A stretch of DNA of 6,752 nucleotides from the NCBI GenBank assembly GCA_022428035.1, contig JAKMDG010000568.1, positions 1 to 6,752 on the forward strand, given 5' to 3'. This document shows, piece by piece, positions 1 to 4,883 of the stretch. Position numbers and translations under genes: made by a program. Below the pieces are notes generated by a model that saw nothing but the letters and a program-made list of their open reading frames with translations, was not told where the DNA came from and ran no database searches. Source of the stretch: Longimicrobiales bacterium. GTDB lineage: Bacteria; Gemmatimonadota; Gemmatimonadetes; Longimicrobiales; Gaopeijiaceae. The first letter of the stretch is position 1; each line of letters begins with the position of its first letter.

Positions 1-255
1 CTCCTCGGCGGCGCGAATCGGCCCGATGTCGCCCACGGCCGCAATGGTCCCACCCACGATCGCCACGTCACCTGTGTAGGCCGCCCGACCCGTCCCATCG
101 ACGATCGTACCCCCACGAAGCACGAGATCGGCACTGGGCGATCCATTGCACGAGGTCATGGCCAGGACCGCAACCAGAACCAGCCACGTCGTGCGAGCAG
201 GTGTGACCCGGCCGGATCGGATCCCGCCCGCTCGATGCGCGCGAGCACTCAGCAT
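1..255 (-). CDS. Amidohydrolase / D-aminoacylase-like lipoprotein, N-terminal part (runs off left edge)
   Basis: The first 85 codons are visible, read leftward from an ATG at 255..253. Residues 23-34 are a hydrophobic stretch (TWLVLVAVLAMT) followed by S-Cys36, a plausible though imperfect lipobox (MTSC), so the product is probably a lipoprotein anchored in the envelope. From residue 43 it reads DLVLRGGTIVDGTGRAAYTG, then a second strand ending in IAAVGDIG. This is the characteristic N-terminal beta-sandwich opening of the metal-dependent amidohydrolase superfamily, in the style of N-acyl-D-amino-acid deacylases and related imidazolonepropionase-like hydrolases. The metal-binding HxH motif and the rest of the barrel lie beyond the window, so the substrate cannot be told. 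The start overlaps the stop of the upstream small lipoprotein gene (ATGCTGA), which suggests translational coupling. Family assignment is fairly secure; the D-aminoacylase subtype is inference. Confidence 0.85.
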   Translation of the reverse strand, partial: MLSARAHRAGGIRSGRVTPARTTWLVLVAVLAMTSCNGSPSADLVLRGGTIVDGTGRAAYTGDVAIVGGTIAAVGDIGPIRAAEE

Positions 256-593
256 CGGCACGAGCGTTTGGCCACGAGCGCCAGAATGATCACGCCGGGA
301 AGCGTCAGCCCGATGGTCCGCACGATGTTGACCTTTTCCACCTCGAGGCTCCTCACATCGCGGACGAGAACTGCCCCGGGTGCAGCCGTCGCCACGAGCG
401 CACCCGCCCGAATCACGGGCATCTCCAGAATCAGCTCTGCTCCCTCGTTCGTGACCACGCGAACTCGTTCTGGTGGCTCGGGCTGCAGAAGAAGATCCTC
501 GGCGCTCATCCCGGCCGGACTCCAGGTGAGGCAACCGGCGAGCGGCAGAACCAACATCAACGACAGTACGCGAACACGACGCATCCTGGACAC
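249..593 (-). CDS. Small lipoprotein with Sm-like beta domain and C-terminal membrane segment, unknown function
   Basis: This is a 114-residue product from a GTG start at 593..591, chosen because GAGGAG sits five bases upstream; an ATG three codons later (584..582) is the alternative. The N-terminus is basic, then hydrophobic, ending in LPLAGC, a textbook lipobox. The middle (about residues 46-95) looks like a small beta-barrel of alternating strands (RVRVVTNEGAELILEMPVI, then VLVRDVRSLEVEKVN), the pattern of short Sm-like/PRC-like domains in unnamed Gemmatimonadota lipoproteins. The C-terminus has one hydrophobic helix (about TIGLTLPGVIILALVA) and a basic, Cys-containing tail (KRSCRC). It would be held in the envelope at both ends. 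It lies directly upstream of the amidohydrolase and its stop overlaps that gene's start. No enzyme motif is seen and the function is unknown. The gene is supported by signal, ribosome binding site and coupling rather than by a named family. Confidence 0.75.
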   Translation of the reverse strand: MSRMRRVRVLSLMLVLPLAGCLTWSPAGMSAEDLLLQPEPPERVRVVTNEGAELILEMPVIRAGALVATAAPGAVLVRDVRSLEVEKVNIVRTIGLTLPGVIILALVAKRSCRC

Positions 594-598
594 ACCAT

Positions 599-604
599 CT
601 CCTC
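599..604 (-). promoter_or_regulatory. Shine-Dalgarno GAGGAG deciding the GTG start of the small lipoprotein
   Basis: On the minus strand GAGGAG is followed by five bases (ATGGT) and then GTG at 593..591. The ATG at 584..582 would be 14 bases away, too far for this site. This favours the GTG start. The longer in-frame reading from 728 would place the lipoprotein signal 60 residues inside the protein, which is not credible. Confidence 0.6.
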
Positions 605-608
605 GGGC

Positions 609-678
609 AGAAGGGGACAGGAATCTGAGAAGGGACAGGTGTGAACGCGAGCACGAGGTGGCCTTCGCCTGCCTGTCC
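609..678. repeat. GGGACAGG repeat cluster: two direct copies and one inverted copy
   Basis: AGAAGGGGACAGG (609-621) recurs as AGAAGGGACAGG (628-639), differing by one G. The core recurs inverted as CCTGTCC at 672-678, so GGACAGG (633-639) and CCTGTCC can pair across a 32-base loop. The cluster lies in the spacer between the selenoprotein and lipoprotein genes. GGGGACAGG/CCTGTCCCC motifs of this kind remind me of REP-like palindromes linked to Y1 (IS200-like) transposases, but no transposase is present here, so that identity is a guess. It may instead be a regulatory or transcript-end structure. Confidence 0.4.
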
Positions 679-679
679 A

Positions 680-716
680 CTCGGCGACATAGCTCCGCGG
701 AGAGGGCTAAGCCGAG
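680..716 (-). terminator. Imperfect hairpin downstream of the peroxiredoxin-like gene (possible transcript end or processing site)
   Basis: The 6-base arms CTCGGC (680-685) and GCCGAG (711-716) enclose a second pairing TAGC (690-693) / GCTA (706-709), and a perfect palindrome CTCCGCGGAG sits at 693-702. The structure starts 19 bases after the stop of the peroxiredoxin-like gene on the minus strand. No T-run follows in the leftward direction, so it is not a classical Rho-independent terminator. It could stabilise the 3' end, help Rho or belong to the repeat cluster next to it. Confidence 0.35.
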
Positions 717-735
717 CCGCTGACCCACACGGCGA

Positions 736-1380
736 TCAGGGGATCGCAGCCAGGACCTCGGTCGGCTCGGGGCGCTTCGTGTAGTCCGGCTCGGCCGCGG
801 AGTACACGATCATCCCGTCCATGTCGACGATGAACGTCGCCGGGATGGCAAGCTCCCACGACTCGTCGCCGTTCATCCGGGACAGGTCCAGTCGAAGCCC
901 GTTCACATAGACCTCCCTGAGGTCATCCGGCAGGCCAAAGGTCAGCCCGAATTGCCTCGCGACACCGTGGCCAAGGTCCGACAGTACAGGGAACGTGATC
1001 CCGTCTTCGTCTCGCCACGCACGCGAGTACTCCGGAAGTTGCGGCGACAGGGTCACGAGCGACGCGCCGCGATCCGTGACTTCGGAAAGGAGATTCTGGA
1101 GAGCAACCTGCTCAAGACGGCAGTACGGTCACCACCGGCCTCGAAAGAAGCTGACCACCAGGGGGCCATCCTGGATGAGCGTCGTGAGTCGGACCGTGTC
1201 CCCGTCCAGATTAGGCCGTGCGAAGTACGGCGCGCGATCTCCGACCCGAAGCACGCCGTCCAGAATGTTCGTGGTGGCCAGATCTGCCGTCGCGCGATCC
1301 ATGACCGCGGTCCAGTCGGGATTCCTTGCGGCATCTTTCTCCGCCTTCAGGGCAGCAAGGCGCGTGTTGAGCTGCGTCAT
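736..1380 (-). CDS. Peroxiredoxin-like selenoprotein (UGA at the catalytic Cys; UxxC motif)
   Basis: This is a thioredoxin-fold peroxiredoxin-like (AhpC/TSA, PRX_like2-type) protein of 214 residues if the in-frame TGA at 1131..1129 is read as selenocysteine (residue 84). A helical N-terminus (1-40) precedes RVGDRAPYFARPNLDG (45-60), the strand LVVSFFRGRW (74-83), then Sec84-Pro-Tyr-Cys87. Later come TLSPQ (110-114), FPVLSDLGHGVARQFGL, NGDESWELAIPATFIVDMDG and a C-terminal helix ending in LAAIP. Relatives read F(F/Y)RGxWCPYC here, so the TGA replaces exactly the first redox Cys while the second is kept. Both flanks are in one frame and full length for the family. A SECIS-like hairpin follows the TGA. 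The likely role is cytoplasmic thiol-dependent redox work, as peroxidase or disulfide reductase; the substrate is unknown. GGAGG lies seven bases before the ATG, and the start overlaps the phosphoesterase stop (ATGA). The alternative is a Cys gene with a nonsense mutation or base-call error. Confidence 0.85.
1101..1113 (-). promoter_or_regulatory. Candidate bacterial SECIS hairpin for Sec insertion at 1131..1129
   Basis: On the mRNA strand, 15 bases after the TGA, GAGCA-GGU-UGCUC forms a 5-bp perfect stem with a GGU loop, or a 4-bp stem with an AGGUU loop. The loop begins 20 bases after the UGA and has G in the first two positions. Both features fit the published bacterial SECIS model (about 16-37 bases to a small loop, early G). 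The apical sequence GCAGGUUGC is close to GCAGGUCUGC of E. coli fdhF, the archetypal SelB-binding hairpin. The lower helix is weak: only a CU/AG pairing across an internal loop is obvious. The element lies inside the coding region, as bacterial SECIS elements do, and encodes part of L-E-Q-V-A-L after the UPYC motif. Confidence 0.65.
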
Positions 1381-1859
1381 CCTTCGACCTCCAAGTCGAT
1401 GATCTCTCCTGTGACGGTTCCATCATCAGCCACGGTAAGCCGCCCGACCGTCACGGGAAGCGTAAACCGCCGGTGTCCTGCAGCGCCCGGATTGAAGTAC
1501 AGAACGCCCTCGCGTCGCTCCATGGTCGGGCGGTGCGAGTGTCCATAGACGACGACGGAAAAGCCAGCGGCCTTCGGATCGAGCGAGAGAAGTCCGATGT
1601 CGTGCAGCATATACGCCAGCACACCGGGCACACCACCTGTCAGCGAGACGACTTCGGTCTCAGGCCACGCTGCGGATGCAGCGCCATGGTCGGTGTTCCC
1701 GCGCACCACGAACACGGGTGCGATCTGTGACAGGCTCTCCAGGATCTCCGGCGGCCCCACATCGCCCGCATGCAGAATCAAATCGCTTCCGTGGAGCGCC
1801 TCGATCGCCTCATCCCTGAGCAGCCCGTGGGTGTCCGAAATCACTCCGACGGTTCGCAC
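1377..1859 (-). CDS. YfcE/MJ0936-type metallophosphoesterase
   Basis: This is a 160-residue calcineurin-like phosphoesterase, probably a cytoplasmic phosphodiesterase using two metal ions. The motifs appear in order: GVISDTHG with Asp9 and His11, HAGDVG with Asp33, VRGNTDH with Asn55 and Asp57, LHD at His86, YGHSH with His107 and His109, and NPGAAG near the C-terminus. The length agrees with the compact YfcE/MJ0936 family (about 160-185 residues). The natural substrate of such enzymes is generally unknown; E. coli YfcE hydrolyses artificial phosphodiesters. I chose the GTG at 1859..1857 because GGAGG lies six bases upstream and the fold begins at once; the longer in-frame reading from 1925 adds a Cys/Arg-rich tail with no homology sense and runs through the divergent spacer. 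Its stop overlaps the start of the selenoprotein gene (ATGA), so the two are likely one operon with coupled translation. Confidence 0.9.
   Translation of the reverse strand: MRTVGVISDTHGLLRDEAIEALHGSDLILHAGDVGPPEILESLSQIAPVFVVRGNTDHGAASAAWPETEVVSLTGGVPGVLAYMLHDIGLLSLDPKAAGFSVVVYGHSHRPTMERREGVLYFNPGAAGHRRFTLPVTVGRLTVADDGTVTGEIIDLEVEG
1388..1392 (-). promoter_or_regulatory. Shine-Dalgarno GGAGG of the selenoprotein gene
   Basis: GGAGG on the minus strand lies seven bases before the ATG at 1380..1378, inside the last codons of the phosphoesterase gene. The ideal spacing fixes the start of the peroxiredoxin-like protein. It also argues that this gene is actively translated and not a decaying pseudogene. 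Confidence 0.75.
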
Positions 1860-1933
1860 CGCCCACCTCCCGTAGTATTGTCGGCCTTCGCAGTCACGGT
1901 CGCGTAGACCCTCGCTCCAAAGCAAGCAGCCCG
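1860..1933. promoter_or_regulatory. Divergent intergenic spacer between phosphoesterase and PhzF-family genes
   Basis: These 74 bases must hold the promoters of the leftward and rightward units unless transcription starts elsewhere. The leftward ribosome binding site GGAGG is at 1870..1866. I see no convincing -35/-10 pair: TTGTCG (1878-1883) is 20 bases from a poor GTAGAC (1904-1909). No Shine-Dalgarno precedes the rightward ATG at 1934. Confidence 0.35.
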
Positions 1934-2914
1934 ATGGAACTGACCTTCTACACCCTCGACGTCTTCACCGATCGGACCTTCGGTGGTAATCCGCTTGGTG
2001 TCTTCCCCGACGCGACACATCTCTCGACCGATCTCATGCAACGCATCGCCCTCGAGATGAATCTATCCGAGACGGTCTTTCTCGGGCCGCCGGAGACCGG
2101 AGACGGTTCGGCTCGAGTACGGATTTTCACGCCGCGCCGAGAGGTCCCCTTTGCGGGTCACCCCACGGTGGGCTCGGCGATCTTCCTGGCCGGCGAGTTT
2201 GCGACCACCTCAGGTGACGTTTCTGCCGGAGGCTGGTCCGCATCGGCGATGCCCACCCCTCCGTCGGATGGGAGCATCACGATCGTACTCGAGGAAAATG
2301 TCGGTCCGGTACCGGTCATTGTGCGCTTCGAGAACGGAACGCCGGTCTTTGCGAAGTTCACGACAGCCCTGCTTCCCGAGCACCGACCGAACCCACATCC
2401 GCTGTCCGATGTCGCAGCGCTAATTGGCTTGAAGGAAGCGGACATCGGTGGAATCGGCCCATCCGGATCAGAACTCGCGATCGAGCAGGTGAGCTGTGGA
2501 CTCGAGTACTTCATCATCCCGGTCCGAACGATCGAGGCGGTACGTCGTTCCGCACTCGATACCGCTCGTTGGCAGCGCATGCTGGCCGATGCGTGGGCTC
2601 ATCATGTGTACGTCGTATGCATGGACAGCGAAGCTGATGACGTCGACGTCCACGTCCGCATGTACGCCCCTGGCTCTGGCGTGGCAGAAGATCCAGCCAC
2701 CGGCTCTGCGGCGGCGGCGCTGGGGGGATACCTGTCAGCCTCCGACGGCAGCGAGCAAGCAGCGCTATCGTGGACCGTCGAACAGGGCATCGAGATGGGG
2801 CGCCCGAGCATGCTGTACGTTGAAGCGGATCGGGCTGGAGGAACGACGTCGGCCGTGCGCGTCGGCGGCAGCGCCGTCCAGGTCAGTCGCGGTACAATGG
2901 TCGTGCCCGACTGA
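1934..2914 (+). CDS. PhzF-family phenazine biosynthesis-like isomerase
   Basis: This 326-residue protein has the two-domain, diaminopimelate-epimerase-like PhzF fold. The N-terminal domain opens with FYTLDVFTDRTFGGNPLGVF. NLSETVF follows, with Glu46 at the place of the catalytic acid of PhzF (Glu45 in the Pseudomonas enzyme), and then FTPRREVPFAGHPTVGSA. The C-terminal domain carries the matching glycine-rich EDPATGSAAAALGGYL (about 251-266) and EQGIEMGRPSML near the end. All hallmark motifs are intact and the length is slightly above the usual 260-300, the extra being in the linker around 90-115. True PhzF isomerises a phenazine precursor, but most relatives have unknown substrates and there is no phenazine cluster here, so the symbol is not applied. 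It is probably cytoplasmic, with no signal peptide and no visible Shine-Dalgarno. It is the first gene of the rightward run. Confidence 0.92.
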   Translation: MELTFYTLDVFTDRTFGGNPLGVFPDATHLSTDLMQRIALEMNLSETVFLGPPETGDGSARVRIFTPRREVPFAGHPTVGSAIFLAGEFATTSGDVSAGGWSASAMPTPPSDGSITIVLEENVGPVPVIVRFENGTPVFAKFTTALLPEHRPNPHPLSDVAALIGLKEADIGGIGPSGSELAIEQVSCGLEYFIIPVRTIEAVRRSALDTARWQRMLADAWAHHVYVVCMDSEADDVDVHVRMYAPGSGVAEDPATGSAAAALGGYLSASDGSEQAALSWTVEQGIEMGRPSMLYVEADRAGGTTSAVRVGGSAVQVSRGTMVVPD

Positions 2915-2949
2915 ACGACAGCCTCATCCCAGCGCGTTCAAGCAAATCC

Positions 2950-3747
2950 ATGCGCATCTCGAAACGATTTCTCCCAAAGCCCCGCGTCCTCCTGGTCGCC
3001 GCCGTGTCCATCGCGCTCGCGATCCCGGTTCGCGCGCAGGCGCAGACGATTCTGGGTCGGGTCCTTGATCAGGTAAACGAGGCGCCTGTGGGCGGCGTCG
3101 TCGTACGCCTCGTGGAGCGAGACGGAGCAGAACGTCTGCGCACCCTGTCAGACTCGGCGGGCCGATTCGTCATGGCCCCGCCCGAAGCGGGTGAGTACCT
3201 CCTCACGACAGAGCGATTCGGATACATGGAGACTCGGTCACCTCTGATCGCCCTGCGTATGGAAGGCGAGGCACCGATCGAACTGATGATCTCGCCGGAG
3301 CCCCTCGGACTGGCCGGGCTCGACGTCTCGGTTGAGGAACTGGCGGCCGAGGAGCTCAACCAGATGGGCCTCAGCCCGAACCAGCTCGGCAACCGCTGGA
3401 TCAACAAGGAGACCATCGATGCGATCCCGATCAAGCGGGACATGGGCGTCGTTCTGGAGAATCGAGCGCCCGCCGGAATGCAGATCCTCCGCTCCCAGAA
3501 CCTGGCCGCGGGGAGCGACGATATGGGTCTTTGCGTGAGTCAGGCCCGAGCCCGCACCGGGGCGGGCCGGGGGACGTGTTCCCTGGTCGTGCTCGACGGG
3601 ATTCCCATCTCGGGCGTTCAGGCAATGGACATCGATCCCGACGCAATCGAGAGCATCGCGATCCTGACACCCACGGAAGCCGTGACGTTCTTCGGAACCA
3701 TGGGGAGTACCGGGGCGGTCCTGGTATGGACGCGCCGGGGCGGTTGA
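2950..3747 (+). CDS. Secreted carboxypeptidase-regulatory-like plus TonB-plug-like protein without a barrel
   Basis: This is a 265-residue exported protein. A basic start (MRISKRFLPKPR) and a hydrophobic core (VLLVAAVSIALAIPV) end in RAQAQ, a signal peptide with cleavage probably after an AQA. Residues 33-117 form a carboxypeptidase-regulatory-like beta-sandwich: ILGRVLDQVNEAPVGGVVVRL, then SDSAGRFVMAPPEAGEYLL and ERFGY. After an acidic linker, residues about 150-265 resemble a TonB-dependent-receptor plug: LVVLDGIPIS, then DIDPDAIESIAILTPTEAVT, then FFGTMGSTGAVLVWTRRGG. There is no TonB box that I can recognise and no beta-barrel after the plug; the gene simply ends. Cys195 and Cys210 might pair. 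Such barrel-less proteins occur in Gemmatimonadota and Bacteroidota; their role is not known to me. The start has no clear Shine-Dalgarno and follows the PhzF-family gene by 35 bases in which I see nothing else. Confidence 0.85.
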   Translation: MRISKRFLPKPRVLLVAAVSIALAIPVRAQAQTILGRVLDQVNEAPVGGVVVRLVERDGAERLRTLSDSAGRFVMAPPEAGEYLLTTERFGYMETRSPLIALRMEGEAPIELMISPEPLGLAGLDVSVEELAAEELNQMGLSPNQLGNRWINKETIDAIPIKRDMGVVLENRAPAGMQILRSQNLAAGSDDMGLCVSQARARTGAGRGTCSLVVLDGIPISGVQAMDIDPDAIESIAILTPTEAVTFFGTMGSTGAVLVWTRRGG

Positions 3748-3790
3748 CCCACGAAGATCAGGAGCGGTAGGCGGGACGCGACAATGACAA

Positions 3791-3803
3791 GAGCCTTCGG
3801 CTC
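3791..3803 (+). terminator. Small GAGCC-TTC-GGCTC hairpin in the 3748-3868 spacer
   Basis: A perfect 5-bp GC-rich stem with a three-base loop lies 43 bases after the stop of the plug-like gene and 65 bases before the deacetylase start. No T-tract follows (CCGTCTG), so termination is doubtful. The rest of the 121-base spacer shows no clear promoter; GGAG seven bases before the deacetylase ATG is its likely ribosome binding site. Confidence 0.25.
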
Positions 3804-3868
3804 CCGTCTGATTCTGGTCTGGACGGCAGGTAGGAGATAGGCTGAGGCAACTCGAACGGAGCTGCTCC

Positions 3869-4882
3869 ATGTCGTCACATTTCGTATCTCGCCTCCCGGT
3901 GACTCCTCGCCGGCCGGCGTCCCTGATTCTCGCACTCGCAATGACGGTTGCCGTGGCCGCGTGCGGAGGCCCTGAGGCCCCGGCTCAGGATCAGGCGTCT
4001 CCCGAGCCGTGGAACTGGTCGGAAGAGTTCGTTCGCTCCGCCGTCGACCAGGTTCGGGCCGGTCGCGACCTGAATCCCGACTCATGGCCCGGTGGCGCTC
4101 GCGTTGCAGTGCTCCTGTCGTACGACGTGGACAACGAGACCGTACAGGGACTGCGGACCGGCGACATCAGCATCGGTCCGCTGTCGCAGGGGCAGTACGG
4201 CTCCCGGGTGGCGCTGCCGAGGGTCGTAAACCTCATGAACGAGAGGGACGTCCCGTCGACGTTCTTCTTCCCGGCCTGGAGCCTGAAACTCGCGCCGGAG
4301 CAGGCCGACCTCATCCAGGCGTCCGGTATGCACGAGATCGCCGTACACGGCTGGATCCACGAGTTGAATACCGCCCTCGACGGTGAAACGGAGGAGCGCC
4401 TGTTACGCGACGCAGTCGATGCGATCGAAGAGATCACCGGTACACGCCCGGTCGGATACCGCGCACCGTCGTGGAACCACAGCCCCAACACCCTGCGGAT
4501 CGTGCGGGATATCGGCTTCCTGTATGAGAGCTCGCTCATGGCGGACGACCGCCCGTACGAACTGGTCCAGGACGGTGAGGCGACGGGCATGGTCGAACTC
4601 CCGGTCGAGTGGATTCTCGACGATGCGCCTCTCTTCAACCCGCGCGGGAACAGTTACATGAACCCGCGCGACGTCATGCAGGTGTGGATCGACGAGTTCG
4701 ACAAAGCGTGGGAAGAGGGCACCATGTTCCTGCTTACCATGCACCCGCACGTCATCGGGCACAGGTCGAGGATCATCGCGCTCGAAGGGTTGATCGAGCA
4801 CATGAAGTCCAGGGACGGCGTCTGGTTCGGCACCCATGAAGAGGCAGCCCTGTGGGTGCGTCAGCAGGCGGGGATGGACTGA
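3869..4882 (+). CDS. Polysaccharide deacetylase (CE4/NodB-like) lipoprotein
   Basis: This 337-residue envelope protein has a hydrophobic signal (about 18-31) ending VAAC with Cys32 as the lipidated residue, then a Pro/Glu/Gln-rich tether. The catalytic domain begins around residue 78: VAVLLSYDVDNE holds the Asp86/Asp88 pair that replaces the TFDDG motif in the HpPgdA/PuuE branch of carbohydrate esterase family 4. HEIAVHGWIHE gives His160 and His164 as metal ligands. GYRAPSW (196-202) is the third motif, and LTMHPHVIG (289-297) supplies the C-terminal active-site His. Family members remove acetyl or related amide groups from peptidoglycan or other polysaccharides, or act on small amides (PuuE allantoinase). 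Lipid anchoring favours a cell-wall or periplasmic substrate, which is inference. All motifs are intact. GGAG lies seven bases upstream of the ATG. The MBL-fold gene follows after one base. Confidence 0.92.
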   Translation: MSSHFVSRLPVTPRRPASLILALAMTVAVAACGGPEAPAQDQASPEPWNWSEEFVRSAVDQVRAGRDLNPDSWPGGARVAVLLSYDVDNETVQGLRTGDISIGPLSQGQYGSRVALPRVVNLMNERDVPSTFFFPAWSLKLAPEQADLIQASGMHEIAVHGWIHELNTALDGETEERLLRDAVDAIEEITGTRPVGYRAPSWNHSPNTLRIVRDIGFLYESSLMADDRPYELVQDGEATGMVELPVEWILDDAPLFNPRGNSYMNPRDVMQVWIDEFDKAWEEGTMFLLTMHPHVIGHRSRIIALEGLIEHMKSRDGVWFGTHEEAALWVRQQAGMD

Positions 4883-4883
4883 C

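Noticed and set aside
235..723. Rightward open frame opposite the small lipoprotein gene
   Set aside because: Its product is rich in Arg, Ser and Thr with no recognisable domain, typical of the antisense of a GC-rich gene.
594..728. N-terminal extension of the small lipoprotein back to 728
   Set aside because: It would put the lipoprotein signal deep inside the protein and run through the repeat and hairpin region; the GAGGAG site points to the GTG at 593..591.
1129..1131. UGA decoded as Trp or Gly through a variant genetic code
   Set aside because: Several genes here end properly at TGA (phosphoesterase, PhzF-family, plug-like, deacetylase, small lipoprotein and the peroxiredoxin-like gene itself), Trp is written TGG, and the family has Cys at this place.
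736..1380. Reading 1129-1380 and 736-1056 as two separate genes or a degraded pseudogene
   Set aside because: They are the same frame, separated only by one TGA and the short open stretch after it; the joined protein is complete for its family, has a strong ribosome binding site and a SECIS-like hairpin.
1860..1925. Longer start of the phosphoesterase in the divergent spacer
   Set aside because: The added residues have no fold logic, and a GGAGG at proper distance marks the GTG at 1859..1857.
3748..3837. Possible Sec read-through of the TGA ending the plug-like protein
   Set aside because: The reading after the stop has no homology sense, the protein already ends at the usual plug terminus, and no Cys-type redox context or SECIS-like hairpin is present.
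3238..3870. Leftward open frame of about 210 codons opposite the plug-like gene
   Set aside because: Composition is Arg/Pro/Asp/His-rich without motifs, while the opposite strand has a signal peptide and two recognisable domains.
4836..4883. Earlier ATG start for the MBL-fold protein
   Set aside because: It overlaps the deacetylase gene by 47 bases and places a Cys/Arg-rich tail before a clear lipoprotein signal; GTG at 4884 fits better.
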